From Streptomyces xanthii (GTDB lineage: Bacteria > Actinomycetota > Actinomycetes > Streptomycetales > Streptomycetaceae): a DNA stretch of 64,000 nt. The notes below the pieces were generated by a model. That model did no database searches. It had not been told where the DNA came from and was given only the letters and a program-made list of their open reading frames with translations. Of the stretch, positions 51,924 through 64,000 are shown piece after piece (the first letter of the stretch is position 1; each line of letters opens with the position of its first letter). The position numbers and the translations under genes were made by a program. The stretch is taken from assembly GCF_014621695.1 (NCBI RefSeq), contig NZ_CP061281.1:5828001-5892000 (forward strand). Direction: 5' to 3'.

Positions 51924-51939
51924 GTAACCTGCACGAAAT
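51924..51939 (+). promoter_or_regulatory. Candidate GlnR box upstream of gltB
   Basis: GTAAC-CTGCAC-GAAAT matches the actinobacterial GlnR consensus gTnAC-n6-GaAAc at 9 of the 10 box positions (the last base differs). It is 78-93 bp before the gltB start and lies in an AT-rich pocket. GlnR is the main nitrogen regulator of Streptomyces and binding near glutamate synthase genes has been reported in some actinomycetes. The direction of control cannot be told from position alone. Confidence 0.6.
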
Positions 51940-52016
51940 TTTGCAGCAGCATCACCTCGCAGAGGGCCAACGTCGTCCCTCGGCACGCAAATGCCACGAC
52001 GACGACGGGAGAGCCG

Positions 52017-56610
<4,594 letters not shown>

Positions 56611-56618
<8 letters not shown>

Positions 56619-58074
56619 TCCCAAGGGCTTTCTCAACCATGGCCGCGAGGTCGCGCGGACCCGCCCGGTCGGCGACCGCGTCAAGGACTGGAACGAGGTC
56701 TACGTCCCCGGGTCCCTGCTGCCCATCATCAGCAAGCAGGCGTCCCGCTGCATGGACTGCGGCATCCCGTTCTGCCACAACGGCTGCCCGCTCGGGAACC
56801 TGATCCCCGAGTGGAACGACTTCGCCTACCGCGAGGACTGGTCGGCGGCGCAGGAGCGCCTGCACGCCACCAACAACTTCCCGGAGTTCACCGGCCGCCT
56901 CTGCCCGGCGCCCTGTGAGTCGGCGTGCGTGCTCGGCATCAACCAGCCGGCCGTGACCATCAAGAACGTCGAGGTCTCGATCATCGACCAGGCGTGGGAC
57001 CGGGGCGACGTCGCCCCGCAGATCCCCGAGCGCCTGTCGGGCAAGACCGTCGCCGTCGTCGGCTCGGGCCCGGCGGGTCTCGCTGCCGCCCAGCAGCTGA
57101 CCCGGGCCGGCCACACGGTCGCCGTGTACGAGCGCGCCGACCGCATCGGCGGCCTGCTCCGCTACGGCATCCCCGAGTTCAAGATGGAGAAGCGCCACAT
57201 CAACCGCCGCATCGAGCAGATGCGCGCGGAGGGCACCAAGTTCCGTACGGGAGTGGAGATCGGCCGCGACATCGACGCCGCCAAGCTCCGCAAGCGCTAC
57301 GACGCGGTGGTCGTCGCCGCGGGCGCCACCATCTCCCGCGACCTGCCCGTCCCGGGCCGCGAGCTGAACGGCATCCACTTCGCCATGGAGTACCTGCCGC
57401 TCGCGAACAAGGTCCAGGAGGGCGACTACGTCCAGCCGCCCATCACCGCCGAGGGCAAGCACGTCGTCGTCATCGGCGGCGGCGACACCGGCGCCGACTG
57501 CGTGGGCACCGCGCACCGCCAGGGCGCGGCCTCGGTCACGCAGTTGGAGATCATGCCGCGCCCGAACGACGACCGGAACCCGGTCTCGCAGCCGTGGCCG
57601 ACCTTCCCGATGCTGTACAAGGTCACCTCGGCCCACGAGGAGGGCGGCGAGCGGGTCTACTCCGTCTCCACGACCCACTTCGAGGGCGACGAGGACGGCA
57701 ACGTCCAGTGGCTGCACCTCACCGAGGTCGAGTTCGTCGACGGCAAGCTGACCCCGAAGCCGGGCACGGAGCGCAAGATCCCCGCCCAGCTGGTCACCCT
57801 CGCGATGGGCTTCACCGGCACCGACCAGGAGAACGGTCTGGTCTCCCAGTTCGGCCTGGACCTCGACGCGCGCGGCAACATCGAGCGCGACGCCGACTTC
57901 CAGACGAACGTCCCCGGCGTCTTCGTCGCCGGTGACGCCGGCCGCGGCCAGTCCCTCATCGTCTGGGCCATCGCGGAGGGCCGCTCGGCCGCCCGCGGCG
58001 TCGACCGCTTCCTCACCGGAGCCTCCGACCTCCCGGCCCCGATCCGCCCGACGGACCGCGCCCTGGCGGTCTGA
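56611..58074 (+). CDS. gltD: Glutamate synthase (NADPH) small subunit
   Basis: 487 aa. N-terminal cysteines [17 protein letters not shown] (about 47-63) and CPAPCESAC (about 95-103) hold two 4Fe-4S clusters; FAD site [15 protein letters not shown] (about 149-163) and NAD(P)H site [14 protein letters not shown] (about 288-301) follow; [17 protein letters not shown] closes the FAD site. Feeds electrons from NADPH to GltB. Start within gltB indicates translational coupling. Confidence 0.97.
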
Positions 58075-58183
58075 CGGCCCCCCAAGGTGTCCCGTACAAA
58101 GGCGTACGGAACTGATCGCGACGCTCGCCCTCACTGTCCCCGACCGGACGAACTGGGCGGGCGTCGCGGTGCGTTCGCCGCAG

Positions 58184-59035
58184 CTACTGGGTGATCAGCC
58201 TGAGAGGGTGGCGCGGGTCGCCGGGGCAGGTGGCGACGACCACGTGACTGCGCCACGGCCGGACCCCGGTCGGGCCGTAGGCGTACCGCAGGTCGCTGCC
58301 GTCGCGGTCCTCGTACGGGATCCAGCTCGTGGTGCTGGAGTCCCACTCCCGGTCGGTGGCGGTCAGGAGCGGGAACAGCTCCGTGCCGCACTCGGTGCAG
58401 GGCAGGTCGGTGGGGCCGGTGAGGTTCCAGGCGATGTGCCCGCCGGACTTCCAGCCGGGGGCGGTGGACAGGTCCGACACATAGACCTCCGCGTCCTCGT
58501 CGCCCTCGTCCTCCTCCCAGGTCTCGACGCGCTCCTGGAGGTCGGGGGAGAGTTCCTCGAACCACGGGTACTCGGTGACCTCTTCGGGGTGCAGGACGCA
58601 CGGGTCCGGGACGAGTTCCGCGCGGCCGACGACGTCCGGAACCGGCTGTTCGGCCAGTGTCTCCGTCACCTCGTCGGCGTGGCGCCGGCGGAGTTCCGCG
58701 TGCATGTCGTAGGCGCCGTCCGTGTGCCCTTCGAAGGTGCACCAGAACACCTGGAGCACGTCGCCGAGTTCGGGGTGCGGAAGGCCGGGCACGTCGCGGC
58801 GGTACAGCTGGGCGACGCCGATCAACGGCAGCGGTCGGTCGGCGCCCTTGTGCGGTGTCGGGCACACCGGCCAGGGCTCGTCAGTGGGCCACAGCATCGG
58901 CCCGCCGACCGAACTGTCCCGCGCCGTGGGGGAACCGGGCCGCGGATGCAGCCGGGTCGCCGTGCGGCGCAGCGGGGCGAGGCCGGGGAAGAGCGCCTCG
59001 GCGTCGAAGGGGCGGGGCGGAGTGGTGCGCGACAT
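58184..59035 (-). CDS. DUF1963 (YwqG-like) protein
   Basis: 283 aa. The core LPLIGVAQLYRRDVPGLPHPELGDVLQVFWC (about 67-97) with L-I-x-Q-x-x-x-x-D-x-P-x-L-P-x-x-G-x-L-x-F-F resembles the DUF1963/YwqG family, found in bacteria with unknown function and often linked with polymorphic-toxin immunity or SMI1-like proteins. The C-terminal CTECGTELFPLL and DSSTTSWIPYEDR blocks look like a small zinc-knuckle and water-soluble domain. ATG 59035. The 110 bp between gltD and its stop show only a weak CCGTAC/GTACGG hairpin. Confidence 0.78.
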   Translation of the reverse strand: MSRTTPPRPFDAEALFPGLAPLRRTATRLHPRPGSPTARDSSVGGPMLWPTDEPWPVCPTPHKGADRPLPLIGVAQLYRRDVPGLPHPELGDVLQVFWCTFEGHTDGAYDMHAELRRRHADEVTETLAEQPVPDVVGRAELVPDPCVLHPEEVTEYPWFEELSPDLQERVETWEEDEGDEDAEVYVSDLSTAPGWKSGGHIAWNLTGPTDLPCTECGTELFPLLTATDREWDSSTTSWIPYEDRDGSDLRYAYGPTGVRPWRSHVVVATCPGDPRHPLRLITQ

Positions 59036-59099
59036 GGGAGGAGCGTACGAGGGTGCAGGGCCGGGGTGGGGCGCGGCCCTGCTCGTGCTCGGCCTGGGA

Positions 59100-59609
59100 T
59101 CAGCTGTGGAAGCTGATGTAGCCGTTGCCGTCGCGGTCGTTGCCGGACTTCGTGTACTTGTGGGAGTCCGAGCCGGGGCCGGACGGCTTGTACACGTAGA
59201 TCGTGTCGCCGCTGTTGTTCCACATGAAGTTGCAGTTGTCGCGGTAGACCACGTTGTTGGCGTCGGAGTCCGTGCCGTTGCCGCCGCGCAGCTTCACGTA
59301 GTCGCCGGGCTGGAGGCTGTGGCTCGCGGTGAACCGGAAGCTGTTGCCCGCGGCGTCCTTGACCAGGTAGCCCTTGAGGTTGATCGTCGCGGTCCTGGAG
59401 TAGTTCTTCAGCGTCACGTACTCCTGCGTGGTGTTGCCGCCCGAGCAGCGGTTGCTGTCCGTGCCCGGCGCGTCGTACTGGACCCCGCGGATCTTCAGCG
59501 CCGAGCTGTACTCGGTCGCGTGCGCGGGGGCCGCTCCCAGCAGGGTCACGGCGGCCAGCGCGGAGACGGACAGCGCGGAGGCCGTGGCCAAGGTGGGGCG
59601 TATGTTCAT
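59100..59609 (-). CDS. Secreted lamin-tail-domain (LTD) protein
   Basis: 169 aa. Signal peptide 1-32 (hydrophobic stretch ending APAHATEY), then an LTD immunoglobulin-like domain: LKIRGVQYDAPGTD, TQEYVTLKNYSRTATINLKGYLVKDAAG, and QPGDYVKLRGGNGTD are the family blocks. Two cysteines (C55, C121) may form a disulphide. LTD domains occur in bacterial exoproteins, often with nucleases or surface binding; here the domain is alone. ATG 59609 follows GAGGA. Role is unknown. Confidence 0.87.
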   Translation of the reverse strand: MNIRPTLATASALSVSALAAVTLLGAAPAHATEYSSALKIRGVQYDAPGTDSNRCSGGNTTQEYVTLKNYSRTATINLKGYLVKDAAGNSFRFTASHSLQPGDYVKLRGGNGTDSDANNVVYRDNCNFMWNNSGDTIYVYKPSGPGSDSHKYTKSGNDRDGNGYISFHS

Positions 59610-59712
59610 GTGTTGTCCTCTTTCGAGTTGGCCGGCGCACACGTGGGCGCCACTGTTTCGACACGTCATCTTCACAGACGGAACAGTGTGCGCGGGGCCA
59701 AATCGGCGTGAA

Positions 59713-60618
59713 TCACGGCACCTTGAACGTTTCGCCGTAGACCTGCCACGTCAGTGGGGTCTTCAGGGACAGGTTCCCGTCGTAGAGGAACTGGCGCTGT
59801 GCCGTGTCGATGCGGGTCGTGTCCCGGTCCGGGCGCTTCGCCTTCATCGCATCGCGCCGCAGGTCGAGGAAGATGTCGAGGTACGACTTCTCGCTGCCGC
59901 CCTGGGACGGGGTGTCCGCCTCCTTGATGGCGGCCTCGCGCAGACCGTAGAAACCGCTCGGGCCCGTGCCGGGGCCGTGCAGCACCATCGCGTCGTAGTA
60001 GATGAACTGGCCCAGCGTACCGAGCCCGTCGAGCTTGGCGAGACGGACCGCGGGATCGAAGTAGACCCGGTCGCGCTCGGTCTCCTGGGCGTCCCGGAAC
60101 TCCTTCTTCCTCGCCTCCGCCTGCCACGCCTTCGTGAAGCCCGGGTCGAGCCCCTCGTGCGAGTCCGAGCCGTCGACCTCGCGCAGGGCGGGCAGATAGC
60201 GGGCCAGTCCGTTGCCCGGGTGGTCCTTGGTGTAGCGCTCCACCAGCGTCAGCAGGTCGTGGGTGCCCGTGCAGAAGCCGATGATGCCGGCCGTGTAGCC
60301 CTTGTCGTCGCCGATGTCCTCGATGTAGCCGTACTGGCCGCGCCAGTCCAGCGTCGAGTTCTCGGCGCTCGCCACGATCTGCTGCGCCAGCTCCTTCTTC
60401 GCCGGCGCGGCGAGCCCCGGCGGCAGACTGGCTATCAGCTTGTCGTCGGCCTTGCGTTCGGCGGCCGATTTGTCCTTGTCGTACGGCTGCGCCGAGGCCG
60501 ACGGGGAAAGGGCGGGGGAGTCGTCGGTCTTCCCGTCGGGGGACATGAGGAAGACCGCGACCGTGGCGAGGGGTGCCACGGCGAGGAAGGTGAGGCCCAG
60601 ACAGCCGGCGCGTTTCAT
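59713..60618 (-). CDS. GH46 chitosanase with an N-terminal membrane anchor
   Basis: 301 aa from ATG 60618. Residues 5-25 are one hydrophobic segment without an obvious cleavage site, then a Ser/Pro/Asp linker (26-65) and a GH46 domain (66-301). It aligns closely from memory with Streptomyces N174 chitosanase: catalytic Glu in VASAENSTLDW (E86) and Asp in IEDIGDDKGYT (D104), spaced 18 residues as E22/D40 there. Also conserved: GIIGFCTGTHDLL, ERDRVYFDPAV and YDAMVLHGPG. Hydrolyses chitosan outside the cell. TACTCT seven bases before the ATG could be a leaderless -10. Confidence 0.92.
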   Translation of the reverse strand: MKRAGCLGLTFLAVAPLATVAVFLMSPDGKTDDSPALSPSASAQPYDKDKSAAERKADDKLIASLPPGLAAPAKKELAQQIVASAENSTLDWRGQYGYIEDIGDDKGYTAGIIGFCTGTHDLLTLVERYTKDHPGNGLARYLPALREVDGSDSHEGLDPGFTKAWQAEARKKEFRDAQETERDRVYFDPAVRLAKLDGLGTLGQFIYYDAMVLHGPGTGPSGFYGLREAAIKEADTPSQGGSEKSYLDIFLDLRRDAMKAKRPDRDTTRIDTAQRQFLYDGNLSLKTPLTWQVYGETFKVP

Positions 60619-60649
60619 GCGGGACAGAGTAAGCGGCGCCCCGACCGGG

Positions 60650-61564
60650 TCAGGCAAGTGCTCCCGCTTTGAGCACCGTGAGCAGCAGGAGCACGGCGAG
60701 CAGCCCGACGCAGGCCGCCGTCTGCACGGCCACGCGGCGCTCGCGCGGGGCGTACACCAGACCCACCGCGGCCACCGCGCCCGCCAGCAGTCCGCCCAGA
60801 TGCCCCTGCCAGGACGCGAACCCGGCGGAGACCAGCATCCACACCAGGAAGTACGCCATGAACTGGTTGACCCCGCGCATGTCCCAGCCGAGCCGTCGGG
60901 CGATCACGTAGTACGCGGCGGCGAGCCCGAAGATCGCGCCGGACGCACCGACCGTCGGCGTCTCCGGGGCGAGCAGCAGCACCAGCACCGAGCCGCCGAG
61001 CGCCGAGAGCAGGTACAGGGCGAGATAGCGGACCCGGCCGAGCTGCGACTCGACGAGCCGGCCCAGGTTCCACAGGGACGCCATGTTCAGCGTGATGTGC
61101 AGCAGCCCGTACCAGCCGTCGGTGGGCGGCAGATGCAAGAACGAGCCGGTGAGCAGCCGGTACCACTCGCCCGCCGCGACGCCCTCCGGCTGGAAGGCCG
61201 CCGGGTGCGGATCCTGGTACACGTACGCCCCGCCGTCGGGCCCGAGCAGGCCGAGCCCCAGCATCTGCAGCCGGTCGACGATCTGCGGGCGCACCAGCTC
61301 GCCGAGGTAGGCCAGCACGTTCACCGCCATGAGCACGTACGTGACCAGCGGCACGGCCGCGATCCGCCCACCGGCGACCGTGCGGGCCTGGCGCACGGTG
61401 CGGCTGCCCTCGGCCACGCACTCCGGGCACTGGAAGCCGACCGACGCGTCCCGCATGCACTGAGGGCATATCGGCCGCTCGCAGCGGGCGCAGCGGATGT
61501 GCGTCTCGGTGCCGGCGTGGCGGTAGCACGTCGGGGTCGTGGCGGACTGGGGCGTGGGTTCCAC
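60650..61564 (-). CDS. Rhomboid family intramembrane serine protease with zinc-finger N-terminus
   Basis: 304 aa from GTG 61564 (AGGAG upstream). Residues 13-49 form a B-box-like zinc finger: Cys at 13, 25, 28, 33, 36, 46 and 49 and His at 16/22. Then six membrane segments hold the rhomboid fold: HITLNMASLWNLG (about 156-168), catalytic Ser208 in GASGAIFG and His255 in WQGHLGG. Cuts membrane proteins within or near their membrane segment; target unknown. It lies 31 bp upstream of the chitosanase start in the same direction. Confidence 0.92.
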   Translation of the reverse strand: MEPTPQSATTPTCYRHAGTETHIRCARCERPICPQCMRDASVGFQCPECVAEGSRTVRQARTVAGGRIAAVPLVTYVLMAVNVLAYLGELVRPQIVDRLQMLGLGLLGPDGGAYVYQDPHPAAFQPEGVAAGEWYRLLTGSFLHLPPTDGWYGLLHITLNMASLWNLGRLVESQLGRVRYLALYLLSALGGSVLVLLLAPETPTVGASGAIFGLAAAYYVIARRLGWDMRGVNQFMAYFLVWMLVSAGFASWQGHLGGLLAGAVAAVGLVYAPRERRVAVQTAACVGLLAVLLLLTVLKAGALA

Positions 61565-61656
61565 GGCCGGCTCCTGAGGTCAGCAACGTCATGAACGTCG
61601 GGCGCCGCTCAAAATAGCGAACCCGGAGATCACGCCCGCCGCGGCCCCCGTGCCGG

Positions 61657-62667
61657 TCACCCCGCGGACGACTCCCTCCACGGCGCCGGCCCGCCCGCCG
61701 CCGGGACCAGCCGGGCCCGGCACTGCGCCGGCGTGCCCCACGCGTCGCGCAGGGGGAGGGCCTTGCGGAGCCACAGGGAGAGGTCCAGCTCCTCCGTGTA
61801 GCCGACCGCGCCGTGCAGCTGGAGGGCGGCGCGGGCCGCCCGGTACGCCGCCTCGCCCGCCGCGAGCTTCGCCGCCGCGATCTCCTCACCGTCCAGTGTG
61901 AGGGCGGCCCCGAACAGGAGCGGGCGGGCGAACTCCAGACCCACCAGCGCGTCCGCCAGCCGGTGCTTGACCGCCTGGAACGTGCCGATGGCCACCCCGA
62001 ACTGGCGGCGCTGGCCCACGTACTCCACGGTCCTGCGCAGCAGTTCGAGCCCGACGCCGAGGGACTGGGCCGCGGTGAGGAACGCGGCCAGATCGGTGGC
62101 GCGGGCCAGGGCCGCCGCGGCCTGGGGCCCCCGGGCCAGCACCTCGCCGCCCTCCGGGACGAACAGGCGGCGCGCCGGATCGGCCGACTCCCGCAGCGGG
62201 CCGTGCCCGGCGGCCAGACGTATCGCGTCGCCGTCCGCGACGAGCACCGCGTCCGCCGCGTCCGCGTCCAGCGCGTACGGGCCCGCGGCTCCCGATGCCA
62301 GGGAGACCAGCGCGTCACCGGAGGCGATCCGCGGCAGCCACTCCTTCGCGGCGCCCGTCCCCTCCGGCAGCTCCGCGAGCAGCGCCGCCGCGGCGGCCGT
62401 CTCCACGACCGGGCCGGGGACCGCGTGCCGGCCCAGCTCCACGTACGCCACCGCCAGCTCGACCGGCAGCGGCCCGAGCCCCTCGTGCTCCTCGGGCACC
62501 GCGAGCGCGAACACCCCGGTCTCCGCGAGCCGCGCCCACAGCGCCCGGCCGGGCCCGGAGTCGCCGGCCGCCCAGGCCCGCACGGCCGCGGGGGTGCCGG
62601 CCGCGCCGAGCATCCGGTCGAGGGTGCGGCCGAACTCGGCCTGCTCCGTGTCCAGGAGGAACCTCAT
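61657..62667 (-). CDS. Acyl-CoA dehydrogenase family protein, short partner subunit
   Basis: 336 aa from ATG 62667 (GGAGGA upstream). ACAD fold with FAD-binding and C-terminal helical region seen in SLGVGLELLRRTVEYVGQRRQFGVAIGTFQAVKHRLAD and LQLHGAVGYTEELDLSLWLRKA. It is shorter and more divergent than the preceding dehydrogenase, and starts one base within its stop (TGATG). Paired genes like these make heterotetrameric dehydrogenases in actinobacterial sterol and lipid catabolism; that assembly is inferred here. About 92 bp separate it from the rhomboid gene. Confidence 0.87.
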   Translation of the reverse strand: MRFLLDTEQAEFGRTLDRMLGAAGTPAAVRAWAAGDSGPGRALWARLAETGVFALAVPEEHEGLGPLPVELAVAYVELGRHAVPGPVVETAAAAALLAELPEGTGAAKEWLPRIASGDALVSLASGAAGPYALDADAADAVLVADGDAIRLAAGHGPLRESADPARRLFVPEGGEVLARGPQAAAALARATDLAAFLTAAQSLGVGLELLRRTVEYVGQRRQFGVAIGTFQAVKHRLADALVGLEFARPLLFGAALTLDGEEIAAAKLAAGEAAYRAARAALQLHGAVGYTEELDLSLWLRKALPLRDAWGTPAQCRARLVPAAGGPAPWRESSAG

Positions 62668-63806
62668 CAGCGGCGTCCCTTCGGCAGGCCGAGCAGCCGC
62701 TCGGCGATGATGTCGCGCTGGATCTCGTTCGTCCCCGCGTAGATCGGGCCCGCGAGCGAGAACACATAGCCCTCCGCCCACTCGCCGTCCGCCAGCTCGG
62801 CGTCCGCGCCGAGCAGGTCCAGCGCCGTCTCGTGCAGCGCGATGTCGTACTCCGACCAGAACACCTTGTTCAGGCTGGACTCGGCGCCGATCTGCTCACC
62901 GGCGGCGAAACGCGACGCGTTGGCGTACGTGAAGAGCTGGTAGGCCCGCGCCCCGACCAGGGCGTCCGCCACCCGGTCGCGGACCGCCGGGTCCGCGCCG
63001 CGCTCGCGCCACAGCGCCGCGAGCCGGTCCGCGGCGGCGAGGAAGCGGCCGGGGGAACGCAGCGTCAGGCCCCGCTCGTTGCCCGTCGTCGACATCGCGA
63101 TCCGCCACCCGTTGCCCGGCTCGCCGATCACGTCCTCGTCGGGGACGAACACGTCGTCCAGGAACAGCTCGGCGAACGCCGGCTTCCCGTCGAGCCTGCC
63201 GATCGGGCGGACCGTGACACCGGGCGCCTTCAGGTCGAACATCAGATACGTCAGGCCCTGGTGCGGCTTCGGCGCGTCCGGGTCCGTACGGAAGATGCCG
63301 AAGGCCTTGTCGGCGAACGCGGCCCGCGAGGACCAGGTCTTCTGGCCACTGAGCAGCCAGCCGCCGTCCGTGCGCACGGCCCGGGAGCGCAGCGAGGCCA
63401 GGTCCGAGCCCGACTCCGGCTCCGACCAGGCCTGCGCCCACACGACCTCGCCGCTCGCCATCGACGGCAGCACGCGGGCACGCTGCTCGTCGGTCGCGTG
63501 GTCGAAGAGCGTGGGGGCCAGCAGGTTGATCCCGTTCTGCGTGACGCGGCCCGGGGCGCCCGCCGCGTAGTACTCCTCCTCGAAGACCAGCCACTTGAAG
63601 ATGTCGACGCCCCGCCCGCCGAACTCCTCGGGCCAGGACACGACCGCCCAGCGGTCCGCGTGCAGCTCGGCCTCCCACGCGCGGTGCGCGGCGAAGCCCT
63701 CCTCGGTCTCCAGGGAGGGCAGCGGCTCGGCCGGTACGTGCGCGGCGAGCCACGCGCGGGCCTCGGCCCGGAACGCGTCCTCCTCGGGGGTGAAGTCCAG
63801 GTTCAT
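62667..63806 (-). CDS. Acyl-CoA dehydrogenase, main subunit
   Basis: 379 aa. N-terminal helical domain (DFTPEEDAFRAEARAWLA), middle beta domain with VVWAQAWSEPESGSDLASLRSRA (about 130-152) and GWLLSGQKTWSSRA, and C-terminal helical domain ending YVFSLAGPIYAGTNEIQRDIIAERLLGLP, which carries the FAD-contact G-T-N-E-I-Q motif. Introduces an alpha-beta double bond in an acyl-CoA, with electrons to ETF. ATG 63806 overlaps the upstream gene's stop (ATGA). Confidence 0.93.
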   Translation of the reverse strand: MNLDFTPEEDAFRAEARAWLAAHVPAEPLPSLETEEGFAAHRAWEAELHADRWAVVSWPEEFGGRGVDIFKWLVFEEEYYAAGAPGRVTQNGINLLAPTLFDHATDEQRARVLPSMASGEVVWAQAWSEPESGSDLASLRSRAVRTDGGWLLSGQKTWSSRAAFADKAFGIFRTDPDAPKPHQGLTYLMFDLKAPGVTVRPIGRLDGKPAFAELFLDDVFVPDEDVIGEPGNGWRIAMSTTGNERGLTLRSPGRFLAAADRLAALWRERGADPAVRDRVADALVGARAYQLFTYANASRFAAGEQIGAESSLNKVFWSEYDIALHETALDLLGADAELADGEWAEGYVFSLAGPIYAGTNEIQRDIIAERLLGLPKGRR

Positions 63807-64000
63807 CGGGTGCCCGCCTCCTTCATCGACCGGACGTCCATGCCGCCCAGGGAGTCCGCCGCCGTCTCCGCGTTGTGCGCGTGCGCCAGGTGGTGCAGGC
63901 CGAACACCGAGTCCATGCCGGTGTGCAGGCCCTGGAGGTCCTCCGCCTGGTTCACCGCGCGCTTGGTCAGGGCGAGGCCGAGTCGCGGCATCTCGGCGAT
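63803..64000 (-). CDS. Enoyl-CoA hydratase/isomerase family, C-terminal fragment (runs off the window)
   Basis: 66 codons of open frame up to 64000, ending in a TGA at 63803. The segment IAEMPRLGLALTKRAVNQAEDLQGLHTGMDSVFGLHHLAHAHNAE resembles the C-terminal helices of crotonase-fold proteins (L-x-x-x-K-R-A-x-N, then the trimer helix). With the two dehydrogenases it would make a beta-oxidation-type unit: desaturation then hydration. The active-site loops lie outside the window, so the exact reaction is unknown. Confidence 0.8.
   Translation of the reverse strand: MAEMPRLGLALTKRAVNQAEDLQGLHTGMDSVFGLHHLAHAHNAETAADSLGGMDVRSMKEAGTR

Larger units (their letters stand above)
51666..52016. other. 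gltB upstream region
   Basis: 351 bp with no gene that I can support. It includes the 3' flank of the VIT gene, an AT-richer stretch at 51690-51760 (CTATACAGGTCCTTGCATAA) and another at 51915-51950. Two matches to GlnR-type half-site pairs are listed separately. No leader peptide or riboswitch was recognised. Confidence 0.6.

Overview
This is chromosomal DNA from a high-GC actinomycete, almost certainly a Streptomyces. The signs are very strong GC bias at third codon positions, frequent GTG starts, ATGA/GTGA stop-start overlaps, and an amino-acid biosynthesis layout (hisD-C-B-H-priA-ridA-hisF ... hisI-trpE ... trpC-M-B-A ... lgt ... gltBD) that I recall from the S. coelicolor core between ileS/lspA and gltBD. 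Most of the window is conserved core genome. The accessory-looking parts are short repeats, a partial gene duplication, and a cluster of four ADP-ribosylglycohydrolase-fold genes.

Layout. 0.1-6 kb: a small DUF1059 protein, then a rightward group of a TraR/DksA zinc-finger protein with a histone-H1-like tail, lspA, an RluD-type pseudouridine synthase, a GNAT acetyltransferase, a Na+/H+ antiporter and a dienelactone-hydrolase-like protein. 6-12.2 kb (leftward): secreted M43 metalloprotease, Tat-exported PhoD phosphatase, membrane-anchored DsbA-like protein, membrane protein, DUF2252 protein. 12.4-20 kb: dnaE, a 56-aa protein missed by ordinary ORF cut-offs, a NYN-domain protein, a 142-bp tandem repeat and a two-gene ABC exporter. 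20-25.4 kb: a stem-loop repeat array, DUF2567 protein, YbaK, LON-domain protein and two uncharacterised proteins. 25.6-31.4 kb: the his operon, tightly coupled and ending in a strong hairpin. 31.4-33.8 kb: an ArsR-type regulator and MFS exporter behind a self-overlapping operator/promoter, then a decayed copy of the exporter's 3' end and an 89-bp palindromic element. 34.5-43.3 kb: hisI, trpE, small Trp-associated membrane proteins, trpC-trpM-trpB-trpA, a second DsbA-like protein, and lgt. 43.3-50.6 kb (leftward): four ADP-ribosylglycohydrolase-like genes overlapping into a CaiB CoA-transferase and a CitE-type lyase. 50.9-58 kb: VIT-family transporter and gltBD with candidate GlnR sites. 58.1-64 kb (leftward): DUF1963 protein, lamin-tail-domain exoprotein, GH46 chitosanase, rhomboid protease, a pair of acyl-CoA dehydrogenases and the 3' end of an enoyl-CoA hydratase.

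How the genes work together. The his and trp genes are linked by the bifunctional isomerase PriA: no trpF is seen beside trpC/B/A, which fits the Streptomyces situation where PriA serves both pathways. hisG, hisE, trpD and trpF are not in the window. lspA and lgt give two of the steps of lipoprotein maturation. GltBD makes glutamate, the amino donor for HisC and many other steps, and its leader carries a good match to the GlnR nitrogen-control box.

No prophage, CRISPR array, rRNA or tRNA gene was recognised. The most unusual material is (i) a repeat family with the core GCGCAGTTCCCCGCGCCCCT at four loci, twice expanded into arrays, (ii) the ADP-ribosylglycohydrolase quartet coupled to CaiB/CitE, one member of which has lost a metal-ligand Asp, and (iii) the tail duplication plus palindrome next to the MFS exporter.
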